Shown here one piece after another: positions 1 to 4,883 of a stretch of 5,610 bases of DNA (the first letter of the stretch is position 1; the number at the start of each line of letters is the position of its first letter). The notes under the pieces were generated by a model. It saw only the letters and a list, made by a program, of their open reading frames with translations, ran no database searches and had not been told where the DNA came from. The position numbers were made by a program, and so were the translations under genes. Origin of the DNA: Deltaproteobacteria bacterium (GTDB lineage Bacteria > Desulfobacterota > DSM-4660 > Desulfatiglandales > B25-G16); NCBI GenBank assembly GCA_019308645.1, contig JAFDHR010000226.1, forward strand, positions 1 through 5,610. Reading direction: 5' to 3'.

Positions 1-114
1 TTCTTCTTTTCATCTCAATCTCATCCACAGTTTTCCTCCTTCAAATTAATCCAAAATCCGCAATCCAAAATCCAAAATGTGAGGGTTCTCTTTTTCATCT
101 GCTGTTCATTCATA
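1..114. repeat. Left copy of a perfect 114-bp direct repeat
   Basis: Positions 1-114 are identical base for base to 177-290, an offset of 176 bp. The unit contains a pyrimidine-rich stretch, a 31-bp block of 7-nt repeats (49-79) and another pyrimidine-rich stretch. It begins at the window edge, so the true repeat may extend further left and more copies may lie outside. No credible gene lies here. The open frame that crosses the second copy translates the low-complexity repeat and lacks a ribosome binding site. Confidence 0.95.
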
Positions 115-139
115 GCTTGAACCTCCATATTGATTTTCA

Positions 140-170
140 ATCCAAAATCCGCAATCCAAAATCCAAAATG
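140..170 (+). repeat. 31-bp heptad block, one of four identical copies
   Basis: The same 31-bp sequence occurs at 49-79, 140-170, 225-255 and 957-987. It is built from the 7-mers ATCCAAA, ATCCGCA, ATCCAAA and ATCCAAA followed by ATG, so it is a 7-nt periodic block, always with the C-containing strand on +. The three left copies lie inside or between the 114-bp repeats, and the fourth lies downstream of the truncated toxin gene. Role unknown. Confidence 0.9.
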
Positions 171-176
171 CGAGGC

Positions 177-290
177 TTCTTCTTTTCATCTCAATCTCAT
201 CCACAGTTTTCCTCCTTCAAATTAATCCAAAATCCGCAATCCAAAATCCAAAATGTGAGGGTTCTCTTTTTCATCTGCTGTTCATTCATA
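177..290. repeat. Right copy of the perfect 114-bp direct repeat
   Basis: Exact copy of 1-114. The 62-bp spacer between copies (115-176) is not part of the matched sequence, but holds a third 31-bp heptad block at 140-170. The arrangement suggests a recent tandem-type duplication with a period of 176 bp. The right copy ends 30 bp before the direct repeats of the vapBC control region. Confidence 0.95.
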
Positions 291-320
291 TGTCCCCCTT
301 TTCTTCCTACTGGTTTTTTA

Positions 321-347
321 CAAATTATTGCACACGCAAATTATTGC
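321..347. promoter_or_regulatory. Paired 11-bp direct repeats just upstream of the vapBC promoter
   Basis: CAAATTATTGC occurs at 321-331 and again at 337-347, with starts 16 bp apart. The second copy also sits in an inverted repeat at 335-348, with arms CGCAA and TTGCG around ATTA. The pair ends 3 bp before the -35 box, a usual place for regulator binding or an AT-rich UP element. That a regulator binds here is inference. The repeats are direct observation. Confidence 0.5.
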
Positions 348-350
348 GCA

Positions 351-380
351 TTGACAACCTATCGACAAATAAGATATATT
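351..380 (+). promoter_or_regulatory. Sigma-70-type promoter of the vapBC operon
   Basis: A perfect -35 box TTGACA lies at 351-356 and a -10 box TATATT at 375-380, separated by 18 bp. Transcription would start near 387, giving a leader of about 47 nt before the vapB start codon. The same -35/spacer/-10 layout recurs at the second toxin-antitoxin operon (3829-3858). The predicted start falls inside the palindrome at 380-393. Confidence 0.65.
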
Positions 381-393
381 TTCTAATTAGAAA
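380..393. promoter_or_regulatory. 14-bp perfect palindrome, likely vapBC operator
   Basis: TTTCTAATTAGAAA is a perfect 14-bp palindrome lying over the predicted transcription start, immediately after the -10 box. Toxin-antitoxin operons are normally repressed by their own antitoxin or complex binding palindromes at this position, so this is the best candidate operator. The assignment to VapB is inference from position. The antitoxin here shows no obvious AbrB or ribbon-helix-helix motif by eye. Confidence 0.5.
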
Positions 394-420
394 TATTTCG
401 TTACTAATATTTCAAAGGCC

Positions 421-427
421 AAGGAGG
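421..427 (+). promoter_or_regulatory. Strong ribosome binding site of vapB
   Basis: AAGGAGG is a full Shine-Dalgarno match with 6 bp to the ATG at 434. It decides the start of the antitoxin gene over the upstream in-frame codons. A strong site for the antitoxin, with the toxin translated only by coupling, fits the usual excess of antitoxin over toxin. Confidence 0.8.
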
Positions 428-433
428 CGCAAA

Positions 434-655
434 ATGCATGAAAATCCACGAGAAATAATTGAAAAACATGCTGCAAACCTTTCCCTGCATGAACACATCA
501 AACTAATTGAAACGCTGGCACGACAGTTAAGGCAAAAGAGTGTTCCTATCCAACAACGACTTGATTGGACAGAACTATACGGTCTTGGCAAAGGACTATG
601 GCACAAAGAAGATGCCCAAGATTATGTAAACAGACTCAGAGAGAACCGCATATGA
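434..655 (+). CDS. vapB: VapB-type antitoxin (partner of PIN-domain toxin)
   Basis: A 73-residue protein expected to bind and neutralise the PIN-domain ribonuclease encoded next to it. The start at 434 is chosen because AAGGAGG at 421-427 sits 6 bp upstream. Longer in-frame starts run into the duplicated repeat DNA and have no such site. The N-terminal part is charged and helical (about residues 5-35). The C-terminal part, around D44-W45, LYGLGKGLW (48-56) and DAQDYVNRLRE (60-70), matches the conserved tail of small antitoxins paired with PIN proteins, the region that usually wraps the toxin. Its stop codon overlaps the toxin start (ATGA at 652-655), giving translational coupling. Probably autoregulated through the palindrome at 380-393. 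The family is recognised from the tail motif and context. The DNA-binding mode is not apparent. Confidence 0.75.
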   Translation: MHENPREIIEKHAANLSLHEHIKLIETLARQLRQKSVPIQQRLDWTELYGLGKGLWHKEDAQDYVNRLRENRI

Positions 656-918
656 CTCTTTCTGACGAACTCGACCAAATTCAAACTGTCTTTATCGACA
701 CTGCACCGATTATTTATTATATTGAAGCCCATCCTCAATTTGGACCGCTTGCTAAAGAAATCGTAAGCTCATTTCAGTCAGGGAAACTGATTGCTTTCTC
801 ATCTGTAATAACCCTCGTAGAAGTTTTGCCTAAACCAGTTGAAGCCGGCAATGAGAAACTGGTGAAAAAATTTTCTGATTTTCTTAAAGCCGTGGGTATC
901 TATTCAAATCTAACCTAA
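652..918 (+). pseudogene. vapC: Truncated PIN-domain toxin (VapC-like), C-terminal third missing
   Basis: An 88-residue remnant of a PIN-domain endoribonuclease; family members are usually about 130-140 residues. The N-terminal PIN signature is intact: VFIDTAPIIYYIE places the first catalytic acidic residue at D16, and SSVITLVEVLPKP gives the second at E57. The reading frame then ends at FLKAVGIYSNLT. The segment that should carry the remaining two metal-binding acidic residues (typically near a DAIHLATA-like motif and a TND motif) is absent, and no remnant is seen downstream. The stop at 916-918 lies exactly where the 7-nt repeat tract begins, so the tract probably replaced the gene's end. 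Start chosen by the 4-bp ATGA overlap with vapB. Without half its metal site the product is probably not an active nuclease. It could still bind the antitoxin and co-regulate. Confidence 0.75.
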
Positions 919-1005
919 ATCCAAATTCCAAAATCACAAAATCAGATTGTTTTCAGATCCAAAATCCGCAATCCAAAATCCAAAATGAGGAGATCCAAAA
1001 TCGTT
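914..1005 (+). repeat. 7-nt-periodic repeat tract between vapC and the kinase gene
   Basis: The stretch splits cleanly into consecutive 7-mers in one phase, such as CCTAAAT, CCAAATT, CCAAAAT, CACAAAA and later AATCCGC and AATCCAA. It includes the fourth copy of the 31-bp block (957-987). It abuts the stop of the truncated toxin gene on one side and the stop codon of the histidine kinase gene (1006-1008) on the other. No hairpin with a T run was seen, so neither converging gene has an obvious intrinsic terminator here. Confidence 0.85.
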
Positions 1006-2958
1006 TCACACAGTAAAATAAAACGTTGTCCCCACATCCACCTCTGATTCTACCCATATCCGTCCACCATGTCTGTGAATTATTCGTTGGACAATTGCCA
1101 GACCGATCCCCGTACCCTCGTATTCTTCCACACGGTGCAGCCTCTGGAACGGTGTAAATAGTTTGTCGGTATATTTCATATCAAAACCTACACCGTTGTC
1201 TTTTACGAAAAACACTGTTTGTTCATCTTTGGTCTCAGAGCCTACTTCAATTTTTGCTTCTTTCCTGTTTCCAGTGAACTTCAGGGCGTTTGAGAGTAGG
1301 TTCATAAAAACAATATTTATGAGATTTAGGTCGGCAGCAGCAGTTGGACACTTGTGAACATTAAAGTCTACCTTCCGCTCTTTCCATTCATCTTCAAGTG
1401 AATTGTAGACCTCTCTGGCAATGGACTCCATGCTAATTCCTTTCTTCTTCATTGCCTGGCGTCCGATACGGGAGAGATTCAGGATGTCATCTATCAATTG
1501 ACCCATTTTTTGTGTGCCTGCTCTTGCTCGCTCTAAATAGTGCTTTCCCTTTTCATCTAGAGTATCCGAGTAGTCTTCGAGCAGTATCTGGGAAAAACCA
1601 TCAACAGATCTCAGAGGAGCCCTGAGGTCATGGGAAATTGAATATGAAAAGGCTTCCAGTTCCTTGTTGGCATTGGCCAAGTGATGGGTTGTGGTCTTAA
1701 GACTTTCGTTACTGACTCTCAGATCCTCCATCAGATTCACCATGGCACTGTTTAATTGCTCCACTTCTGACACACGATTTTCGAGTTCGGCGGTGCGTTC
1801 CCGGACCACTTCTTCCAACTGCTCGCGGTGTTTCTCCTGTTCCTCCTCCACCTGCTTGCGCTCAGTGATGTCGCGATCTATACCTCGAAAGCCTGTCAGA
1901 TTTCCAGCCTTATCAAAAATTGGCACACCACTGGTTTCCAGCACAACGTGGTGCCCATCCTTGTGAAGGTTAGTATTCTCTAAATCCTTAAAAGGTTCAC
2001 GGGAATCAACTAGATCCCTAAACAATCCGCCTACTCGTTCTGCCTCGTCTGCAGGCATAAGATCAAATAATGTCTTACCAATGACTTCTTCCAGTTCGTA
2101 TCCCAACAGATCCTTGACTTTAGGACTGACATAAGTGTAGATACTGTTCTGGTCCACTTCCCATATCCAGTCGCTTGTAGTCTCAACAAGATAACGGAAC
2201 CGATCTTCACTCTCGCTCAGCGCCTCCACCATCTCTTCCATGTGTTCTGAGTGTTCCTTCAAAGACTTTTCCGCTACCTTCAAACTTTCAATCAAACTAT
2301 TGTAGGCTTTAATTACCTGCCCCAGTTCATCCCGAGCCGGCCAATGAACTATTTCCCGAACGTCCTCGTCGTCGGCTTTCCTGATGGCCCGAAGAAGCCG
2401 ATTAAGGGGTGTTTCAATGGCCAGCTTGTTTGCCGCTAATGCGCTTCCGACAATGGCAATCACCAGAAGCAACAACAGGAGAGAATCTCGAATAAATTGA
2501 CCATAAAGGATTTGATAAATACGGCCCTGATGAAAGGTTATGGATAGGGAACCGATGACTTTTTTCCCTGCATTAGTATTCATGAAGGTGATTTCTCTTT
2601 CAATTTGTACTTCACCCTTGTATATGCCCTTGTCATCTGCCTTCCCGGCCCGTGCGATGACTCGACCCTTTGTGTCCCGGACAACCGCCTTTATAATGTC
2701 CGGGTTCATGAGCAGGTTTTCGAGGGTTTGCTTCACGTTCTCATCAAGGTAATTCCAAAGCGGTAATACCAGCGCTGCACTTTGAAGATCAGCAATATTC
2801 CGCATTTTAGTGTCAAGCTCCTTTTTCATGTCGCGATATGTGAGAAAAGCGAGGACAATCGAAAAAATCAGGAAACAGATGATGACAGGCGGAAGGATAA
2901 TGGTGAGAAATTTAATCCTCAAGGTCCTGATATTTTGAAATACTGACAGAATGCTCAT
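1006..2958 (-). CDS. Membrane sensor histidine kinase (periplasmic loop-HAMP-PAS-HisKA-HATPase)
   Basis: A 650-residue inner-membrane sensor kinase that would autophosphorylate on histidine and pass the phosphate to a response regulator. Order of domains: TM1 at about 17-39; a periplasmic sensor loop at about 40-158 of uncertain family, containing WNYLDENVKQTLENLL; TM2 at about 159-177; HAMP at about 178-230 (P184, DELG 210-213); PAS with its C-terminal motif at about 252-366; a coiled coil at about 367-432; HisKA with phospho-acceptor H443 in SISHDLRAPLR; and an ATPase domain with N-box N553 and N557, G1 DNGVGF (587-592), F-box F601/F604 and G2 GTGIGLAI (615-622). All catalytic motifs look intact. 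The start is supported by AAAGGA 6 bp upstream. It lies 30 bp after a periplasmic binding protein gene and is probably co-transcribed with it. No response regulator is in the window. The protein ends right after the last beta strand (TTFYFTV), beside the repeat tract. Confidence 0.92.
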   Translation of the reverse strand: MSILSVFQNIRTLRIKFLTIILPPVIICFLIFSIVLAFLTYRDMKKELDTKMRNIADLQSAALVLPLWNYLDENVKQTLENLLMNPDIIKAVVRDTKGRVIARAGKADDKGIYKGEVQIEREITFMNTNAGKKVIGSLSITFHQGRIYQILYGQFIRDSLLLLLLVIAIVGSALAANKLAIETPLNRLLRAIRKADDEDVREIVHWPARDELGQVIKAYNSLIESLKVAEKSLKEHSEHMEEMVEALSESEDRFRYLVETTSDWIWEVDQNSIYTYVSPKVKDLLGYELEEVIGKTLFDLMPADEAERVGGLFRDLVDSREPFKDLENTNLHKDGHHVVLETSGVPIFDKAGNLTGFRGIDRDITERKQVEEEQEKHREQLEEVVRERTAELENRVSEVEQLNSAMVNLMEDLRVSNESLKTTTHHLANANKELEAFSYSISHDLRAPLRSVDGFSQILLEDYSDTLDEKGKHYLERARAGTQKMGQLIDDILNLSRIGRQAMKKKGISMESIAREVYNSLEDEWKERKVDFNVHKCPTAAADLNLINIVFMNLLSNALKFTGNRKEAKIEVGSETKDEQTVFFVKDNGVGFDMKYTDKLFTPFQRLHRVEEYEGTGIGLAIVQRIIHRHGGRIWVESEVDVGTTFYFTV

Positions 2959-2988
2959 TTCAGATCCTTTTTCGTGATTTTCTCGCTT

Positions 2989-3723
2989 TCAACGGTATTT
3001 ATTATGAATCCTGTCATACGTTCCGTCTTCCTTGATAGATTTCAGTCCCTTGTTAAAACGGGAAACTAATTTCTCTACATCAGGCCATTTCTTGCTGAAA
3101 CAAAGATGATAATTCTTCTTAAAATAAACGAACCATTTAAAACTATCTTTCATCCCCAGATTCAAACTCAAATACTGTATCGTTTCTAACGCTGTATAAA
3201 AAACATCAATGCGACTGTCTGCCAGTTTTTTCAGTGCCGCAGTATCACTAATAGATATATCATGTTTTATCCCGTGCTTTGTAAGACTGACACTGGAAAT
3301 ATACCCCTTTACAGCGCCGACCTTGAGCCCTCTCAAGTCATCAAATGAGGTTAATAGAGGGCCTTTGTAATCCTTCCGGACCAGGAATACTCTTCTTGAA
3401 GAGCTTATAATATCTGACATAATAAGAAACGCCCTTCGTTTCTGGGTATCTGTACAAGAGACCACAGCCGTCACTTCTCCATCCTTTGCCATCTTTAAAG
3501 CCCTGGCCCAGGGATAAAACTCAAAAACAGCAGTAATACCCTCCCGTTGGAATGCTTCTTCTACGACTTCCACGTCGAATCCTCTCAACTCACCGTCCGG
3601 ATGCTCAAACTCATAAGGCGGAAAGTTACATGCAACAAGCCGAACAGTCTCAGAAGCCTCGGATTGGGTAAACATTAATAATAAGGTTAAGATAGCTACT
3701 ATTAGAAAAGCTAATTTTCTCAT
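2989..3723 (-). CDS. Periplasmic solute-binding protein, family 3 (amino-acid type)
   Basis: A 244-residue exported binding protein of the SBP_bac_3 family, which mostly bind amino acids or similar small polar ligands. MRKLAFLIVAILTLLLMF followed by TQSEAS gives a Sec signal peptide with likely cleavage near residue 23-24. There is no lipobox cysteine, so it should be free in the periplasm. The mature N-terminus has the family motif FPPYEF (34-39), followed by GELRGFDVEVVEEAF (44-58), FYPWARAL (69-76), and CTDTQKRRAF, with the ligand-carboxylate arginine probably R96 or R97. The start at 3723 is preferred over an upstream in-frame ATG (3765) because AGGGAAGGG at 3728-3736 precedes it and the signal peptide then begins normally. 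The 14 extra residues of the longer form are read from repeat DNA. The gene sits 30 bp upstream of the sensor kinase and has no permease or ATPase genes beside it, which suggests a sensing rather than a transport role. Confidence 0.88.
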   Translation of the reverse strand: MRKLAFLIVAILTLLLMFTQSEASETVRLVACNFPPYEFEHPDGELRGFDVEVVEEAFQREGITAVFEFYPWARALKMAKDGEVTAVVSCTDTQKRRAFLIMSDIISSSRRVFLVRKDYKGPLLTSFDDLRGLKVGAVKGYISSVSLTKHGIKHDISISDTAALKKLADSRIDVFYTALETIQYLSLNLGMKDSFKWFVYFKKNYHLCFSKKWPDVEKLVSRFNKGLKSIKEDGTYDRIHNKYR

Positions 3724-3727
3724 TTTT

Positions 3728-3736
3728 CCCTTCCCT
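3728..3736 (-). promoter_or_regulatory. Ribosome binding site deciding the binding-protein start
   Basis: On the minus strand AGGGAAGGG lies 4 nt before the ATG at 3723. The alternative start 42 bp upstream has only AT-rich repeat sequence before it. This supports the shorter protein with a normal signal peptide. Confidence 0.65.
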
Positions 3737-3750
3737 GTCGATTTTAGATT

Positions 3751-3830
3751 TTTTTCAATTTTCAATCTTCAATCCTTAGTCCCTAAATTCCTAAATTCCT
3801 CAATCCCTAAACTTTCAATCCAAAATCCTT
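3751..3830 (+). repeat. 7-nt-periodic repeat tract between the kinase operon and the second TA operon
   Basis: The run divides into consecutive 7-mers in one phase: TTCAATC twice, then CTTAGTC, CCTAAAT, TCCTAAA, TTCCTCA, ATCCCTA, AACTTTC, AATCCAA and AATCCTT. It separates two divergent operons and ends flush with the -35 box at 3829. No convincing promoter for the minus-strand operon was found in it. Any promoter for that operon must lie within or beyond this tract. Confidence 0.8.
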
Positions 3831-3858
3831 GACTTTTAGCATCCACTTTGTCTATATT
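3829..3858 (+). promoter_or_regulatory. Promoter of the TumE-type TA operon, predicted leaderless
   Basis: A -35 box TTGACT at 3829-3834 and a -10 box TATATT at 3853-3858 are separated by 18 bp, the same layout as at vapBC. The expected start of transcription, about 7 nt after the -10 box, is at or next to the ATG at 3865. No Shine-Dalgarno sequence lies between the -10 box and that ATG. The mRNA is therefore probably leaderless. The -35 box overlaps the last bases of the 7-nt repeat tract. Confidence 0.6.
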
Positions 3859-3864
3859 TACTAC

Positions 3865-4116
3865 ATGAAACAGACCAATGAAATCAAAACCTCTCTAAAG
3901 CGTGAATATGACTTGCACTCAAATGCCGTGGCATTTTATGAAAAGGCCTTACAGGAGTTTGAGGGAAAATACCAAATAAGCACCCAGAGTTTCTTAAAAA
4001 GCTTTGATGACGGTCAAATCGGAGATGAAGCCGATTATTTTGACTGGTACGCCTTTGCAAAACTCCTTGCCAGGTGGCGGAAAACACAGTCCGCAATTCG
4101 ATCAGCAATCCAGTGA
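3865..4116 (+). CDS. Small antitoxin-like protein paired with TumE/DUF6516 toxin
   Basis: An 83-residue protein, very likely the antitoxin of the following toxin gene. It is mostly helical and charged. It contains the pattern FLKSFDDGQIGDEADYFDW (43-61) followed by AKLLARW, which resembles small partners of DUF6516 toxins that carry a GELGDDxDFxxW-type motif; this resemblance is from memory, not a search. The ATG at 3865 is chosen over an upstream TTG (3829) because that TTG is the -35 box. There is no Shine-Dalgarno site, consistent with a leaderless transcript. The stop codon overlaps the toxin's GTG (GTGA at 4113-4116). No helix-turn-helix or ribbon-helix-helix motif is obvious, so autoregulation is unproven. 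Confidence 0.7.
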   Translation: MKQTNEIKTSLKREYDLHSNAVAFYEKALQEFEGKYQISTQSFLKSFDDGQIGDEADYFDWYAFAKLLARWRKTQSAIRSAIQ

Positions 4117-4493
4117 TACAAAAATTCGTCGAAGACATTGAAAAAACTATTGCCTCATCCTCTATTGTCCTGTCCGCAAATATTCAAAAATATTTTGGCC
4201 CTGCCTTAGAGACAGTCTATCTGAAAGGCCATCTTTTAATTATAGACTCCTCAATTTTGGAAATTAGTATTTTTGCCACTGAATCCCGTAATACCCTTTC
4301 TATTGATAAATACAGGCTGCATTATATGAACAGCGCTGGGCAAATGCTGTTCCGCTACGATAACGCGCCACATTATCCAGAAATAGATTCCTATCCCCAT
4401 CACAAACACACAACTGATAAAATAATTCCATCAAGCATGCCTTCCCTAAAGGATATTCTAAACGAGATAAGCGCTATTATCATTGGCATGTAA
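4113..4493 (+). CDS. TumE-family (DUF6516) toxin
   Basis: A 126-residue protein recognised as a TumE/DUF6516 toxin by its conserved core: KYRLHYMNSAGQMLFRYDN (66-84), APHYPE (85-90), PHHKHT (95-100) and the C-terminal MPSLKDILNEI (109-119). The histidine cluster H87, H96, H97 and H99, with D83 and R81, is the likely functional centre, although its biochemistry cannot be read from sequence. Chosen start: GTG at 4113, which overlaps the antitoxin stop by 4 bp and gives the family-like N-terminus IQKFVEDIEKTI. A longer start at GTG 4074 would overlap the antitoxin by 43 bp and lacks a ribosome site. The length is normal for the family and the gene appears intact. Translation is probably coupled to the antitoxin. 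Confidence 0.82.
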   Translation: MIQKFVEDIEKTIASSSIVLSANIQKYFGPALETVYLKGHLLIIDSSILEISIFATESRNTLSIDKYRLHYMNSAGQMLFRYDNAPHYPEIDSYPHHKHTTDKIIPSSMPSLKDILNEISAIIIGM

Positions 4494-4524
4494 GCTCAAA
4501 CTTTATTGCACAATATTTTCTTAC

Positions 4525-4552
4525 ATCCTGAATCTAATATCCAGTATCCAGC
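4525..4552 (+). repeat. Four-unit 7-nt repeat block after the TumE gene
   Basis: ATCCTGA, ATCTAAT, ATCCAGT and ATCCAGC follow each other without gaps. This is the same ATCC-headed, C-strand-on-plus type as the other tracts, about 30 bp after the toxin stop codon. The region from 4494 to 4832 has no gene. A 68-codon open frame inside it is largely repeat translation. Confidence 0.75.
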
Positions 4553-4600
4553 CTGCAAAAAAGACGGTGGATCTGCGGCAACGAAAATCCCGGCGTTAAA

Positions 4601-4635
4601 TTTCCAGTTTCAAGTTTCAAATTTCCATTTTCAAT
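4601..4635 (+). repeat. Five-unit 7-nt repeat block of the TTTC type
   Basis: TTTCCAG, TTTCAAG, TTTCAAA, TTTCCAT and TTTCAAT run in perfect 7-nt phase. The consensus TTTC(A/C)AN differs from the ATCCAAA type, but the period and strand are the same. It ends shortly before a short GC-richer stretch at 4641-4680 that contains the inverted repeat CAGGGC-AG-GCCCTG (4655-4668). Confidence 0.75.
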
Positions 4636-4693
4636 TTCTCTCAGAGCCGGAGGTCAGGGCAGGCCCTGTGGAATTCCCACTCCGCAATCTTTA

Positions 4694-4814
4694 CCCCGCT
4701 TCTCCCCGTTAAATGTTTACCCCGTGAAATGACTTTTTATTTCTATTTCACTGGGGCCTGTTCATTTTTATTTAACTGGGGTTAAATTACGAAGAACTAT
4801 TTAACTGGGGCACA
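4694..4814. mobile_element. Possible transposon-end remnant with five CCCC-headed repeats
   Basis: Five related short repeats lie in two opposed groups. On the + strand CCCCGTTAAAT is at 4704-4714 and CCCCGTGAAAT at 4720-4730. Their inverse type is TATTTCACTGGGG at 4744-4756, TATTTAACTGGGG at 4769-4781 and an exact copy of the latter at 4798-4810. A sixth partial unit, CCCCGC, starts at 4694. Arrays of transposase-binding repeats at the ends are known in several IS families, IS21 among them, and the right end GGGGCACA (4807-4814) reads TGTGCCCC outward, a TG-type terminus. No transposase gene is present. It could equally be a regulatory array or nested hairpins. The assignment to a mobile element is inference. 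Confidence 0.4.
4720..4756. other. Imperfect inverted repeat able to form a hairpin
   Basis: CCCCGTGAAAT (4720-4730) pairs with ATTTCACTGGGG (4745-4756), leaving one unpaired T and a 14-nt loop. A second, outer pair is possible between CCCCGTTAAAT (4704-4714) and ATTTAACTGGGG (4770-4781). There is no T run immediately after it on either strand, so it is a weak candidate for an intrinsic terminator. Confidence 0.5.
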
Positions 4815-4883
4815 TTCCTCAATCCTTAGCCCCTAAACTCCTAAAATCCGCAATCTACATTCCAAAATCCGCAATCCTATATC
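4814..4883 (+). repeat. 7-nt-periodic tract that encodes the tail of the GAF protein
   Basis: ATTCCTC, AATCCTT, AGCCCCT, AAACTCC, TAAAATC, CGCAATC, TACATTC, CAAAATC, CGCAATC and CTATATC follow in perfect phase. It begins at the end of the transposon-end-like array and runs into the GAF-protein reading frame, supplying that gene's last codons and its stop at 4833-4835. Because 7 nt is not a multiple of 3, the frame reads through as a 7-residue protein repeat (LRILECR then LRILGV). Confidence 0.85.

Noticed and set aside
117..386. An 89-codon + strand open frame over the duplicated region
   Set aside because: It translates the 114-bp repeat and heptad blocks into low-complexity peptide, has no ribosome site and overlaps the vapBC promoter.
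290..433. N-terminal extension of the antitoxin gene
   Set aside because: The extension covers the promoter and operator. A strong ribosome site points to the ATG at 434.
1..1000. CRISPR array suggested by the repeated 31-bp blocks
   Set aside because: Spacing between copies is irregular, the spacers are partly duplicated rather than unique, the blocks are internally 7-nt periodic, and no cas gene is present.
1163..2752. Several + strand open frames opposite the kinase gene
   Set aside because: They are antisense shadows of a long, motif-complete kinase frame and have no features of their own.
3776..3815. Telomere-like CCCTAAA units
   Set aside because: CCCTAAA matches a plant telomere heptamer, but the units are degenerate and few, and lie among clear bacterial genes. 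They are part of the general heptad tracts.
3724..3870. Minus-strand promoter for the binding-protein/kinase operon
   Set aside because: TTGAAG and TAAAAT matches exist on the minus strand but are about 20 bp apart. In such AT-rich repeat DNA this is too weak to call.
4655..4680. Short inverted repeats CAGGGC/GCCCTG and GTGGAATTCCCAC as a terminator
   Set aside because: The first has only a 2-nt spacer and neither is followed by a T run, so no intrinsic terminator can be supported.
4506..4712. A 68-codon open frame after the TumE gene
   Set aside because: It consists mainly of translated repeat blocks and part of the CCCC-headed array, with no ribosome site and no recognisable motif.
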